A DNA stretch of 64,000 nt from Lachnospiraceae bacterium (GTDB taxonomy: Bacteria > Bacillota > Clostridia > Lachnospirales > Lachnospiraceae). The notes beneath the pieces are model-generated. The model did no database searches. It was given only the letters and a program-made list of their open reading frames with translations, and was not told where the DNA came from. Position numbers and translations under genes: made by a program. How positions within the stretch are numbered: position 1 is the stretch's first letter; each line of letters starts with the position of its first letter. The stretch is taken from the NCBI GenBank assembly GCA_017623675.1, contig JAGAOO010000022.1:1-64000 (forward strand). The letters run 5' to 3'. Positions 55,056-64,000 of this stretch are shown here, piece after piece.

Positions 55056-58020
55056 GTAAATTCGTTCCTTCCTCTGTCTGTTCAATGGCCGCCATCAGGC
55101 TTCGAAGCCGGATTTTTACAGCCCCCAGATTCGTAACTTCATCTATTTTAATCTGTGTATACAGTTTACCTGCATCCTCCAGAATGCTTCTTGCTTCATC
55201 TGTTGTGACCGCATCCAATCCACATCCAAAGGAAACCAGATGTACCAGATACATATCCGGTTGTGTGGCAACATACTGAGCTGCTGAAAACAGTCTGGCA
55301 TGATAGGTCCATTGATTCAGCAGATTCACCTTAAATTTCGGAACCAACGAAGCTACTGCATCCTCTGAAATCACTGCAAAGCCTAATGCTGCAATCAGTT
55401 TATGAATACCATGATTAATTTCAGGGTCTGCATGATATGGTCGTCCGGCAAGTACTATGATTTTTTTCTTCTGTTCTCTTGCCTGACCAATGATACGCTG
55501 TGCTTCCTCCTGAATCTTTTGCATATAACTGTCATATTCTGCATATGCCTTCTCACAGGCATTCTTCACCTCAGCTTTCGTAAAGGATCCTAAGTGTTTC
55601 TCTAACACCTGATGTATCCGCTTCGGAAATTCCTTCTTCACATGAGGTCCCACATAATCATTGATATACTTTATATTACCAAAATTAACGGTATTGGCTT
55701 CAATTACTTCCGGATAACCGGCAATGACTGCACAATTATAATGGTTCGCACCCTTCTTTTCATCAAAATTATAGGTCATGCAAGGATAGAAAATGGCATC
55801 TACCCCCATCTCAATTAACTGTTGAATATGCCCGTGCATCATCTTCGCCGGAAAACATACCGTATCAGAAGGAATGGTACCTTGTCCTTTCAGGTACAGC
55901 TTCCGATTGGAGAAGCCGGACATTTTCACCTGATAACCCAGACTGGTGAAAAAGGCATGCCAGAACGGATACATTTCATACATATTCAGTCCCATCGGAA
56001 GACCAATGACTCCTCTGGTGCCATGACCCGGTTCATACCCGGCCAACAGTTTTAACTTATATTCATACAGGTTCAGGGAATCGTCCTGTGCCTGATTGGT
56101 TACCGGCTTTTCACAACGGTTTCCGCCAATGAATCTCCGTCCATTTCCAAAATCATTTACCGTCAATTGACAGTGGTTATTACAACCGTTACAGGTAACA
56201 CTCTTAATAGAATAGGTAAATTCCTTCAATTCCTCATAATTCAGAATGTCGCTATCCTTGGTTGCCGCAGCTTCCTGTTCCCCTGTTGTTTTCTGATGTT
56301 GCTTTTCATGCTCCATCATCTGCTTTGCATATAAGGCAGCCCCATAAGCACCCATCATCCCTGCAATATCCGGGCGAATTACATCTACACCCATTTCCTG
56401 TTCAAATGCACGAAGTACCGCATCATTTAAGAAGGTACCTCCCTGTACAACTATTTTCTTTCCCAATTCCTCTGCGGAATGTACCCGAATGACTTTATAT
56501 AATGCATTTTTCACTACACTGATAGAGAGTCCGGCAGAGATATTTTCTACCGTTACGCCTTCCTTCTGTGCCTGCTTTACGGAGGAGTTCATGAATACAG
56601 TACAGCGGGAACCCAAATCCACCGGATTGTCACCAAACAATCCAAGCTTTGCAAATTCATCAATGGGATATCCCAAAGAGCTTGCAAAGGTTTGAAGGAA
56701 AGAGCCACAGCCGGAAGAACAAGCTTCATTCAAGAAAATGTTATCGATTGCACCGTTACGGATTTTAAAGCATTTCATATCCTGTCCACCAATATCAATG
56801 ATGAATTCCACATCCGGCATAAAGTATTTTGCTGCTGTAAAATGTGCAACCGTCTCAACTACGCCAACATCCACACCCAATGCGTTTCGTATCATATCTT
56901 CCCCGTATCCGGTCACTGCACCGGAAACAATATGAACATCAGGATATTGTTCATACATTTCTACCAACGTATCCCGTACTACATCAATGGGTTTTCCCTG
57001 ATTGGACTGATATTTGGAAAACAGAATGGAACCTTCCGAATCTGTCAGGATTACCTTCAAAGTGGTGGAGCCGGAATCAATCCCCAAATAGGCATCTCCA
57101 TGATATTCCATACCTTCCTTACGAGGCACCTGATGCTCCTTATGTCGGGCAGTAAATACTTCATATTCCTCTTGATTCCGAAACAACGGCTGTAAGGCAG
57201 ATTCCGTTACAAAATCTGCCTGTTCTCCAATCTTTATTAATGCCTGATTCAAATCCACAGTATCTTCTGCATAGTATGCAGCACCTAATGCTACAAAATG
57301 CAGGGAATCCTCAGGACAAATTCCCTTGCAATTCAATGTCCTGTCAAAGCTTTTCCGCAGTTCTGACATGAAGGTCAATGGACCTCCCAGATAGACAATA
57401 TTTCCCTCAATCGGATGTCCCTGCGCCAGACCGGTAATCGTCTGGTTTACAATAGCATAAAAGATACTTGCAGAGATATCCTCTTTTCTTGCTCCCTGAT
57501 TTAACAATGGCTGTATGTCCGTTTTTGCAAATACACCACAACGGGAGGCAATGGAATAAATCTTCTCATGCTGCTTTGCCAGTTCATTCATTTCATCAAC
57601 GGTAATCTGCATCAGGCTTGCCATCTGGTCTGCAAATGCTCCTGTACCTCCGGCACAGGTACCATTCATTCGAACCTCCAGATTCCCCTGAAGGAACAGA
57701 ATCTTAGCATCTTCTCCACCTAATTCAATTACCACATCTGCCTCCGGCAGACGATGATTCATGGCGACCTTTGTAGCATATACCTCCTGAACAAATGGAA
57801 TATTTGCCCGTTCTGCCAGTCCCATACCTGCCGAGCCGGAAATGGCACAAACCACCGGTTCCGTTATCTGAAACTGTTCAATCAACCCCCGAATCACTTC
57901 CTGGGTCTTTTCTGTTATCATGGCAAAATGCCGTTCATAGCTTTTATGTATAATGACTCCCTGATCATCCAGTACAACACACTTAATCGTTGTTGAACCG
58001 ATATCAATTCCTATCTTCAT
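55045..58020 (-). CDS. Double-headed 2-hydroxyacyl-CoA dehydratase-type activase (BcrAD/BadFG ATPase plus DUF2229)
   Basis: 991 codons. The first ASKHA ATPase domain (residues about 1-255) has GIDIGSTTIKCV, TCAGGTGAF and SRCGVF. The second (about 310-565) has GIDSGSTTLKVI, EACSSGCGSF and SRCTVF. Each pair of cysteines would bind a [4Fe-4S] cluster between protomers. A Cys-rich linker (CNGCNNHCQL) leads to a DUF2229 domain (about 655-990). Such proteins use ATP to fire low-potential electrons into dehydratase-type partners. It overlaps its downstream partner by 11 bp; no classical dehydratase subunits are present. Confidence 0.88.
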   Translation of the reverse strand: MKIGIDIGSTTIKCVVLDDQGVIIHKSYERHFAMITEKTQEVIRGLIEQFQITEPVVCAISGSAGMGLAERANIPFVQEVYATKVAMNHRLPEADVVIELGGEDAKILFLQGNLEVRMNGTCAGGTGAFADQMASLMQITVDEMNELAKQHEKIYSIASRCGVFAKTDIQPLLNQGARKEDISASIFYAIVNQTITGLAQGHPIEGNIVYLGGPLTFMSELRKSFDRTLNCKGICPEDSLHFVALGAAYYAEDTVDLNQALIKIGEQADFVTESALQPLFRNQEEYEVFTARHKEHQVPRKEGMEYHGDAYLGIDSGSTTLKVILTDSEGSILFSKYQSNQGKPIDVVRDTLVEMYEQYPDVHIVSGAVTGYGEDMIRNALGVDVGVVETVAHFTAAKYFMPDVEFIIDIGGQDMKCFKIRNGAIDNIFLNEACSSGCGSFLQTFASSLGYPIDEFAKLGLFGDNPVDLGSRCTVFMNSSVKQAQKEGVTVENISAGLSISVVKNALYKVIRVHSAEELGKKIVVQGGTFLNDAVLRAFEQEMGVDVIRPDIAGMMGAYGAALYAKQMMEHEKQHQKTTGEQEAAATKDSDILNYEELKEFTYSIKSVTCNGCNNHCQLTVNDFGNGRRFIGGNRCEKPVTNQAQDDSLNLYEYKLKLLAGYEPGHGTRGVIGLPMGLNMYEMYPFWHAFFTSLGYQVKMSGFSNRKLYLKGQGTIPSDTVCFPAKMMHGHIQQLIEMGVDAIFYPCMTYNFDEKKGANHYNCAVIAGYPEVIEANTVNFGNIKYINDYVGPHVKKEFPKRIHQVLEKHLGSFTKAEVKNACEKAYAEYDSYMQKIQEEAQRIIGQAREQKKKIIVLAGRPYHADPEINHGIHKLIAALGFAVISEDAVASLVPKFKVNLLNQWTYHARLFSAAQYVATQPDMYLVHLVSFGCGLDAVTTDEARSILEDAGKLYTQIKIDEVTNLGAVKIRLRSLMAAIEQTEEGTNLHEQ

Positions 58021-58092
58021 TCCGGTTATCCCTTCTTATGTTTTCAAACCCTTTCCTGCTGGTCATGGTGTAGATTTTCCTTCTGCACCCAA

Positions 58093-61035
58093 TTATAACG
58101 TCTTCAAATAATTCAAGTAGCGGAGATTAATCTTCGACCACTTAAAGCCTAATTTCTTCAATTCATTTACCGTAAATTCATTACTTATCGGTACATTCTT
58201 CGAGGAACTGGCAATGGTATTGTAGAAAGAAAGAACTGCAATTTCTTTATCCTGAATTCGTTCCTTCAAGCTCCGTTCAAGCACTTCCTTAGGTACACGT
58301 TTTACACGTAACAACATCTTATTGCATAAGCTTTCCAAATAAAATACATTCGGATTATACAGGTTATAAATATTATTTACCCGATTGTGTAATGCCAGAC
58401 GTACATAGGCATCCGCACACTCATCCACTGCAGTAAAGTCAATTGGATAAGCAGCCAGTTCACTACTGTACATGCCAAGCTTAAACAAGCCTCTGCAACG
58501 ATCAAGGAAACCATTGTCCTGAGAATTCTTCTGGAACTTACCATCCTTCATTCTCCAGGTCAGATTACCAATCCGGAAAATGTTCGCCTTCAAGCCCTGT
58601 TCTCTGGCAAGCAGCACCCGCTCTTCTGCTTTGAACTTGGAGTGAATATATACATTTTGTGTGTAATTCTGTCCAATATCCAGACTGAATTCATCAAATT
58701 TTGCGTCCGCCTTACTTTGAGAAACGGTTCCTGCTCCATTGACACTTGCAGTAGAGGTGTATTGCAAGACTGCGTTAGCATCTCTACAGAAATCAATTAC
58801 ATTCTGAGTTCCTATTACATTGGTTCGTTCAAAATCCGAATAATTCCCTGCATGATGCACATTAGCAGCTGTATGAATTACCATATCTACTTTGTTCGTC
58901 AGGGTCTGGTATTCCTCCGGTGTCAAGCCAAACTGTGGCTGTTCAATATCACCTTTTGCAACCTTATATGTAAAATACTCATATTCCTTCGGAAAATAGT
59001 ATTTTAACGTTGGACGTAACCGTTCCTCGTTTCGCACCAGACAAACCACATTCATCTTTCGACGTAACAATTCCCGTAATATGTGGGCTCCTAAAAAGCC
59101 GGTTGCTCCTGTCAGCAGAATATATTTTGGTTCTGTTTCATATACCAGATTGCTGTTATTTTGAATTAATGCATTTACATCAACATAATCTTCTTCCGTA
59201 GCTGCCTGCTCGCTCATTAACAGAGTTTTTTCCAGCTGTTCTACCGTTGGATTTTCATAGATGTCCTGTGCCTGAACTCCTACAACTGCTGCCAATTCCA
59301 ATGCAGTTAAACTGTCGCCGCCCAGTTCAAAGAAATCATCCTTAATACCAATCTGTCTTCGCCCTAATGCCTGCTCGAATGCCATAACCAGCCGTTTTTG
59401 TTCTGCCGTTACCGGTGGCACATAGTCAACCGCCCGCTTACTCCGCTGTTCCTTTATCCATTTCATAACCTCTCTACGCTTAATTTTAAGCGTGGTGGTC
59501 TTAGGGAAGTCCTGTGCCCGGAAGTCCAAGCCCACAATCCGTTTGTAAGCCGGTAATTTTTCATTCAGCTTTCGAATCCCCTGTTTAATTCCTTTTAACA
59601 CAGACTTTTCATTTGGATTCACAGGTTGTACAATGGCACTGATTTTGCCGTTATCATCATATACCATAACGTCCTTAACACCGGGAACCGTCATCACATA
59701 TTCCTCTAATTCTTCCGGATAAATATTTTTACCATTATCTAATATAATCAGATTCTTTGAACGCCCGGTTATATAAAGGTATCCTTCATCATCCAAATAT
59801 CCCAAATCACCGGTATGGAACCAGCCATTCTGAATTGCTTCGGCAGTGGCTTCCGGGTTCTTATAGTATCCCAGCATAACACCATCGCCTTTTACCAGAA
59901 TCTCCTGATTCTCAATCTTTACTTCCATATAAGAAACCGGCTTACCCACGGAACCAAACTTATTATGTCCCGGATAATTTGCTGCCACCAATGGTGCACA
60001 CTCTGTCAGTCCATAGCCTTGATACATATTAATACCAAATTCATCAAAGGCTTCTGCCACTTCTGAACGCAATGCCGCACCACCAACTACTACATTCGTC
60101 AGGTTGCCACCAAATTTCTCCAATAAACTTTTATATAAACTTCTTCTGGCATCAATTTTCAGACTGCTCAATGCCTTATTACACTTTTTCGCAAATGCAA
60201 TCTTTCCCTTGTTGCCACCGGATTCTATTCCTTCCATTACCTTCTTATAAAAGATTTCTGCAATGGTAGGAACCACGAGAATCACCGCCGGTTGAAACCG
60301 ATTCAGATTTGCAACAATGTTTTCTAATTTATCATTGATACAAACCGTAGCTCCACAATAAAGTACTCCTAAATTATCTACTGTCAATTCAAAGGTATGA
60401 TGAATTGGAAGTACTGACATAACTACCGGATTGGTTTTCAGATTTTGCGTAAAATCCATACGGTAAATATCATTGATATTACTTACAATATTCTTATGGC
60501 TCAGCACAACTCCTTTGCTGGTTCCGGTTGTACCGGAAGTAAAAAGTATCTCAGCCATAACATTGGGATCAAGCTTCGGCAGTGCAACCGGTTCTGTCCG
60601 CAATATTTCGCGATATGTAGTTCCGGAAAAGCTTACAACATCTGTAACTGCATTCTCACTTTCCCGAATTTTTGTCATCATTGGTTCAAATTCCTCAGAC
60701 AAAAACACTACATCTACATCACCCATTACAAGGAGATTTAATATTTCCTGCTCCGGCAGCATTCTGTCCAACGGAATAACAACATTATCACTATTTGCAA
60801 TTCCTAAAAAAGTTACAATCCAAGGATAACAGGAGGAGCCTAAGATTGCGATATGCTTTCTTCTCCAGCCTTTATTCACCAGCCAGGACGCAACTGCATT
60901 GACATCCCGTTCTAACTCCTGAAAGGTTTTACTTACCACCGTATCTTCTACGAAATACTGATATGCCTTCCGCTCACCATATAATTTTGAAATCTCTTTT
61001 ACAAATTCTTGCAAATCCACAAGCATCTTATTCAT
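58093..61035 (-). CDS. Stand-alone adenylation, carrier and thioester-reductase enzyme (carboxylic acid reductase-like)
   Basis: 980 codons from the ATG at 61035, 7 nt after GGGAG. The AMP-forming domain covers about residues 10-520: LFTSGTTGTSKGVVLSHKN near 160, YGLTECAPLVA, GWFHTGDLGYLDDEGYLYI, and a terminal LKIKRREV lysine. The carrier domain has ELGGDSLTALEL with the phosphopantetheine serine at about S575. The NAD(P)-binding thioester-reductase domain starts at LLTGATGFLGAHIL (about 640) and runs to the end. There is no condensation domain. It should activate a carboxylic acid, load it and release it as aldehyde or alcohol. Confidence 0.88.
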   Translation of the reverse strand: MNKMLVDLQEFVKEISKLYGERKAYQYFVEDTVVSKTFQELERDVNAVASWLVNKGWRRKHIAILGSSCYPWIVTFLGIANSDNVVIPLDRMLPEQEILNLLVMGDVDVVFLSEEFEPMMTKIRESENAVTDVVSFSGTTYREILRTEPVALPKLDPNVMAEILFTSGTTGTSKGVVLSHKNIVSNINDIYRMDFTQNLKTNPVVMSVLPIHHTFELTVDNLGVLYCGATVCINDKLENIVANLNRFQPAVILVVPTIAEIFYKKVMEGIESGGNKGKIAFAKKCNKALSSLKIDARRSLYKSLLEKFGGNLTNVVVGGAALRSEVAEAFDEFGINMYQGYGLTECAPLVAANYPGHNKFGSVGKPVSYMEVKIENQEILVKGDGVMLGYYKNPEATAEAIQNGWFHTGDLGYLDDEGYLYITGRSKNLIILDNGKNIYPEELEEYVMTVPGVKDVMVYDDNGKISAIVQPVNPNEKSVLKGIKQGIRKLNEKLPAYKRIVGLDFRAQDFPKTTTLKIKRREVMKWIKEQRSKRAVDYVPPVTAEQKRLVMAFEQALGRRQIGIKDDFFELGGDSLTALELAAVVGVQAQDIYENPTVEQLEKTLLMSEQAATEEDYVDVNALIQNNSNLVYETEPKYILLTGATGFLGAHILRELLRRKMNVVCLVRNEERLRPTLKYYFPKEYEYFTYKVAKGDIEQPQFGLTPEEYQTLTNKVDMVIHTAANVHHAGNYSDFERTNVIGTQNVIDFCRDANAVLQYTSTASVNGAGTVSQSKADAKFDEFSLDIGQNYTQNVYIHSKFKAEERVLLAREQGLKANIFRIGNLTWRMKDGKFQKNSQDNGFLDRCRGLFKLGMYSSELAAYPIDFTAVDECADAYVRLALHNRVNNIYNLYNPNVFYLESLCNKMLLRVKRVPKEVLERSLKERIQDKEIAVLSFYNTIASSSKNVPISNEFTVNELKKLGFKWSKINLRYLNYLKTL

Positions 61036-61192
61036 ATAAAATCTCCCACACGCATTATTCCAACAAATTCCCTTTAGTACAAAAATCAACACATATGATA
61101 ATTATACTCTGCCACATTATTAAATTCAATTCCTAATCTCTGAATTCGTGATAAATTCTTAATCGAGTAGGTTGCTTGTCGGGCTTTTGCTA

Positions 61193-61238
61193 CAAAAAGC
61201 TGCCATGCATATGGTATTCACCATTTACATGACAGCTC
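61193..61238 (-). terminator. Intrinsic terminator after ilvE
   Basis: On the minus strand, AGCTGTCATG ... CATGGCAGCT, extended by TGGT/ACCA, is followed by TTTTTG. Confidence 0.85.
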
Positions 61239-61255
61239 ATCCTTATCATTATCTT

Positions 61256-62281
61256 TTATAGAATTACCTTAATCCAGTCCTTAGGAGCTTCAATCCGTCC
61301 CATCTGAATTCCGGTCAAAGTGTCATAAAGCTTCTGGGTAACCGGACCCATTGCATTCATACCACTTGGCAGACAGATTTCTTCACCATGGTCAACTATC
61401 TTACCAACAGGAGAAATAACAGCTGCAGTACCACAAAGACCACATTCTGCAAAATCCTTCAACTCATCTTTATAGATTTCCCGTTCTTCTACTTCTAATC
61501 CTAAGTATTCTTTTGCTACTACCATCAAAGAACGTCTGGTAATAGAAGGTAAAATACTATTGGATTTTGGAGTAACTACCTTATTATCCTTTGTTACAAA
61601 CAGGAAGTTTGCACCACCGGTCTCTTCTACCTTGGTTCTTGTACCCGGGTCTAAGTACATATTTTCATCATAGCCTTCTTTATGGGCTGTTACAATTGCG
61701 TGTAAGCTCATGGCATAATTCAAACCAGCTTTAATATTACCGGTTCCATGAGGAGCTGCACGGTCAAAATCGCTGATACGAATGGTCAATGGTTTTACTC
61801 CGCCCTTGAAATATGGTCCAACCGGTGTGGTGAAAACACGGAACTGATATTCGTCTGCCGGTTTTACTCCAATAACAGGATTAATTCCGAACATATATGG
61901 ACGAATGTATAAGGTTGCTCCTGAACCGTATGGTGGTACATAAGCTTCATTTGCACGTACGGTTTCTACAACTGCCTCTACGAATTTATCTTCCGGAAAA
62001 ATCGGCATTTCCAATCTTGCTGCTGACTGTGCCAAACGTTCTGCATTCAAATCCGGGCGGAAACATACAATATGTCCATCTTCCGTTGTATATGCCTTTA
62101 ATCCTTCAAAAATTGTCTGTGCATACTGTAACACACATGCGCACTCACTCATGGTAATCATATCATCTTCAATCAGCTGACCATTATCCCATGCACCATC
62201 CTTGAATGTCGATACAAATCTCTTATCTGTCTTCAAATAACCAAAGCCAAGATTTGCCCAATCAATGTTCTTCTTTTCCAT
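61256..62281 (-). CDS. ilvE: Branched-chain amino acid aminotransferase
   Basis: 341 codons from the ATG at 62281, the usual length. GGAGG is only 3 nt before it; a GTG four codons upstream is an alternative. Fold-type IV PLP enzyme: GAWDNGQL, ARLEMPIFPEDKF, YIRPYMFG, GNIKAGLNYAMSL (with the PLP lysine) and EVEEREI. It transfers amino groups between 2-oxoglutarate and Leu, Ile or Val keto acids. It is followed by a terminator and appears monocistronic. Confidence 0.95.
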   Translation of the reverse strand: MEKKNIDWANLGFGYLKTDKRFVSTFKDGAWDNGQLIEDDMITMSECACVLQYAQTIFEGLKAYTTEDGHIVCFRPDLNAERLAQSAARLEMPIFPEDKFVEAVVETVRANEAYVPPYGSGATLYIRPYMFGINPVIGVKPADEYQFRVFTTPVGPYFKGGVKPLTIRISDFDRAAPHGTGNIKAGLNYAMSLHAIVTAHKEGYDENMYLDPGTRTKVEETGGANFLFVTKDNKVVTPKSNSILPSITRRSLMVVAKEYLGLEVEEREIYKDELKDFAECGLCGTAAVISPVGKIVDHGEEICLPSGMNAMGPVTQKLYDTLTGIQMGRIEAPKDWIKVIL

Positions 62282-62346
62282 TATCCTCCACACCTTTCCT
62301 GATGAAATCTCTCGTATTCCCTTTGAGTTTCTTTTCATTTTGCTTT

Positions 62347-62375
62347 ATTTTAGTCCTTGATTTCTCTACTGTCAA
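62347..62375 (-). promoter_or_regulatory. ilvE: ilvE promoter
   Basis: On the minus strand, TTGACA (62375-62370), 17-bp spacer, TAAAAT (62352-62347); transcript start about 60 nt before the ATG. Confidence 0.78.
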
Positions 62376-62399
62376 CCCACAACCAACGGAATCTGTCTG

Positions 62400-63278
62400 C
62401 TACTGCGCAATAATTGTATATTCCGCTTCGAATACCTTGCCGGGACGCAATTCATTTCCATATTCTCTATCTGCCAGCATACCATCAAAGGATTCTTTAT
62501 CACAGCGTCCATACCATGGTTCAATGCAGACAAATGGTGCCTGTTTCTTTGCAGGTGACCAAAGTCCAAATAATGGTGCATCGAATACTACCGTCAGATA
62601 CGGTTTCTTATCCGGTCCTGCCAACGCCACTTTATGTGCCTGCTTTCCTTCTATTACCAATGCATCCTCATCGAATAAATGGGCATCTATTTTCATACAA
62701 CCGCCCTGTGTATCCAGCACATGTCCTTCTGTTTCAATTAATCCGTTACTGCTTAGCTTACTGTATGTTAATTTCTCTTTATTATCAAACAGCAAATAAT
62801 AATCCGTTTGCTTTCCCTCCTCTGCAATCGGACACATAAATGCAGGATGTCCTCCAATAGAGAAAAAGATGGTTTTCTTATCTGTATTGCTTACTTTCCA
62901 CATCACCTTTAATTCTCTTCCAACCAGCTGATAGCCAATTTCCAAACAGAATTCAAAGGGATACTTTTTCTTAGTTTCTTCATCGGACACTAACCGGAAC
63001 CAAATCGTATCCGGTGTATGTTCTGTCATAGCGAATTCCATATCTCTTGCAAATCCATGCTGTGACATTGGATAAGTCTTTCCGTTATACTTATACTCTT
63101 TATTCTTTAGGCTTCCTACGATTGGAAACAACACCGGAGACCTCCTGCCCCAATATGCCGAATCTCCATACCATAAATATTGCTTTCCGGTTAAAATATC
63201 TTCTATACTTATCAATTCAGCACCGGCATCCGAAATCACAATTCGTAAGTCCTTACTTTGCACTGTATGTAATGCCAT
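62400..63278 (-). CDS. Aldose 1-epimerase-like protein
   Basis: 292 codons from the ATG at 63278, 4 nt after GGGAGG. Galactose-mutarotase-like beta-sandwich: LRIVISDAGAELISIED, WGRRSPVLFPIVGSL, MSQHGFARDMEF with a likely catalytic His, SIGGHPAF, and the C-terminal FVCIEPWYGRCD with a catalytic Glu. This is the COG2017 subgroup of mutarotase relatives that act on sugars or sugar phosphates; the substrate is unknown. A promoter-linked hairpin repeat is upstream. Confidence 0.88.
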   Translation of the reverse strand: MALHTVQSKDLRIVISDAGAELISIEDILTGKQYLWYGDSAYWGRRSPVLFPIVGSLKNKEYKYNGKTYPMSQHGFARDMEFAMTEHTPDTIWFRLVSDEETKKKYPFEFCLEIGYQLVGRELKVMWKVSNTDKKTIFFSIGGHPAFMCPIAEEGKQTDYYLLFDNKEKLTYSKLSSNGLIETEGHVLDTQGGCMKIDAHLFDEDALVIEGKQAHKVALAGPDKKPYLTVVFDAPLFGLWSPAKKQAPFVCIEPWYGRCDKESFDGMLADREYGNELRPGKVFEAEYTIIAQ

Positions 63279-63306
63279 TCTTCTTCCTCCCAATCTAATC
63301 AATGTT

Positions 63307-63323
63307 CAAGGCTCATTATATCA
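63307..63323 (-). repeat. Truncated end of the promoter-linked repeat
   Basis: 17 bp identical to the TATAAT end of the full copy at 63347-63403 (minus strand: TGATATAATGAGCCTTG), placed just upstream of the epimerase ribosome site. Confidence 0.7.
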
Positions 63324-63346
63324 CGTCGATTACCGTCTCCGTGTAG

Positions 63347-63403
63347 TTTTTCGCCTTATGGCGATGTCCGTAAACGCACATCGCCGCAAGGCTCATTATA
63401 TCA
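63347..63403 (-). repeat. Palindromic promoter-linked repeat, copy 2 (upstream of the epimerase)
   Basis: 57 bp that match 37506-37563 with only a few differences. The hairpin loop changes (GCAAGC to GTAAAC) and a stem base changes. The order is the same: extended -10, GCCTT/AAGGC stem, CGATGT/ACATCG stem, A-run. Confidence 0.75.
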
Positions 63404-63451
63404 CAATTATTCAAGGTACGGAAGATATATCTATAAAGCTGTGACATGAGA

Positions 63452-63500
63452 AGAGGAAGTGTTTTCTTTTATTGAAAAGCACTTCCTCTAATTTTCCTTA
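63452..63500. terminator. Strong hairpin near the right end
   Basis: AGAGGAAGTG..TTTTC (from 63452) and GAAAA..GCACTTCCTCT (to 63489) pair over about 15 bp with one bulge. AATTTTCC follows on the plus strand. Confidence 0.6.
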
Positions 63501-64000
63501 TTCATTTTTTGATCTCCCTTTGAGATTATTTGAGAAACTCTCCTCGATAATTAATTTCCCACACCTGCCATTACTCATCAACTTTTCAACTATATGTATC
63601 ATTATCACAATTTGCATCTTTTGAAAGGATAAGTTATTTGCTTGTAAGCCAATCGTTTCATACTCATGTATTAACTACCTAGTGTCCGGTTTCTTCTATC
63701 GTACATTCAGGTACGTTCTATTTGGACTTTTGTTTTCGAATTTATATTTTAAGGCATTCTGTGTGGATTCTATTCCATGAGTTTGAAATCTGATTGACTG
63801 ATTTCAACTGCGTGTCCAAGGGTATCTCCTCCTAACATTTTAATTTTCAATGGTTGTTATCGTTTTGCTTTAGCTATGATTTAATTATAATCACCTCTCT
63901 TTAATTTGTCAACACATTTTTATGATATTTTTAATATTTTTCTATTATTTATTCTGTTTTCTATTTCTTATCTATCTATTTTACTCTATTTCTTTGACTT
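63501..64000. other. Gene-free stretch with a degraded minus-strand reading
   Basis: No intact gene. A minus-strand frame with two internal stops reads KYKFENKSPNRTYLNVR, stop, KKPDTR, stop, LIHEYETIGLQANNLSFQ (about 63510-63760). It is preceded in another frame by a TTG with AGGAGGAGAT and about 25 codons. This may be a decayed gene or a non-coding transcript. I could not assign it. Confidence 0.4.
63884..63912 (-). promoter_or_regulatory. Perfect consensus sigma-A promoter
   Basis: On the minus strand, TTGACA (63912-63907), 17-bp spacer, TATAAT (63889-63884); both hexamers are exact. It reads left into the gene-free stretch. Confidence 0.85.

Noticed and set aside
63501-64000. tmRNA, 6S RNA or RNase P RNA at the right end
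   Set aside because: None of the diagnostic conserved sequences of these RNAs could be found.

Overview
The window looks like a chromosomal segment of a low-GC, spore-forming Clostridia member, most likely Lachnospiraceae. The reasons are AGGAGG-type ribosome sites throughout, a PPi-type phosphofructokinase, CotF-like spore coat genes behind a sigma-G-like promoter, a T-box leader on aspS, the uvrC-hprK-glk-murB-rapZ-whiA-HPr gene order, and a 2-hydroxyacyl-CoA dehydratase-type activase. I cannot fix the genus. I see no rRNA, no CRISPR array, no intact transposase or integrase and no prophage.

Layout. 1-6.3 kb: a secreted M6-like metalloprotease with DUF4214 repeats (runs off the left edge), a DUF2156 protein, a PPi-type phosphofructokinase and a coiled-coil protein made of near-identical 42-bp repeats. 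6.3-11.2 kb: GH3 beta-glucosidase, two small spore coat proteins, a lipoprotein and an Rpn/PD-(D/E)XK protein. 11.2-25.4 kb: glutamate synthase gltBD with a promoter/terminator upstream, a DegV protein, dnaE coupled to an rRNA/tRNA methyltransferase, DUF5662, a degenerate HD-GYP-like protein, and a DUF2752/CD225 membrane pair. 25.4-31.3 kb: tRNA-Thr(CGT), a DUF4143 ATPase, a MocR/PdxR regulator and a Sel1/TPR membrane protein.

31.3-39.5 kb is a conserved minus-strand housekeeping cluster (uvrC, hprK, glk, murB, rapZ, whiA, an HPr-like protein lacking the phosphoacceptor His, and a FliD-C-like protein). HprK and the His-less HPr together suggest Crh-type carbon catabolite signalling. 39.5-40.05 kb is a gene-free stretch holding three large palindromic structures. 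Two of them share a core with compensatory base-pair changes and are the best candidates here for an undescribed RNA or repeat family. 40-44 kb: aspS with its T-box, TrmO and a DHH phosphoesterase, then a perfect 110-bp direct repeat. 44.3-47.5 kb: XRE regulator, GT2, a DUF1624 membrane protein and a probably frameshifted DUF pair.

47.5-49.7 kb is a decayed accessory patch: an HD/TraX chimeric pseudogene, short relics, a RhuM protein and a zinc-ribbon fragment. 49.7-53.7 kb: a PadR-DUF1700-DUF4097 operon, yqeY and trxAB. 53.8-63.3 kb: a two-gene dehydratase-activase system, a stand-alone adenylation-carrier-reductase enzyme, ilvE and an aldose-epimerase-like protein. The right end has hairpin repeats, and a perfect TTGACA-17-TATAAT promoter that reads into about 370 bp without an intact gene.

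Several minus-strand genes (hprK, the aldose epimerase, the DUF pair, the DHH gene) have a TATAAT followed by a short palindromic element in their upstream region. This suggests a recurring family of promoter-linked hairpin repeats.
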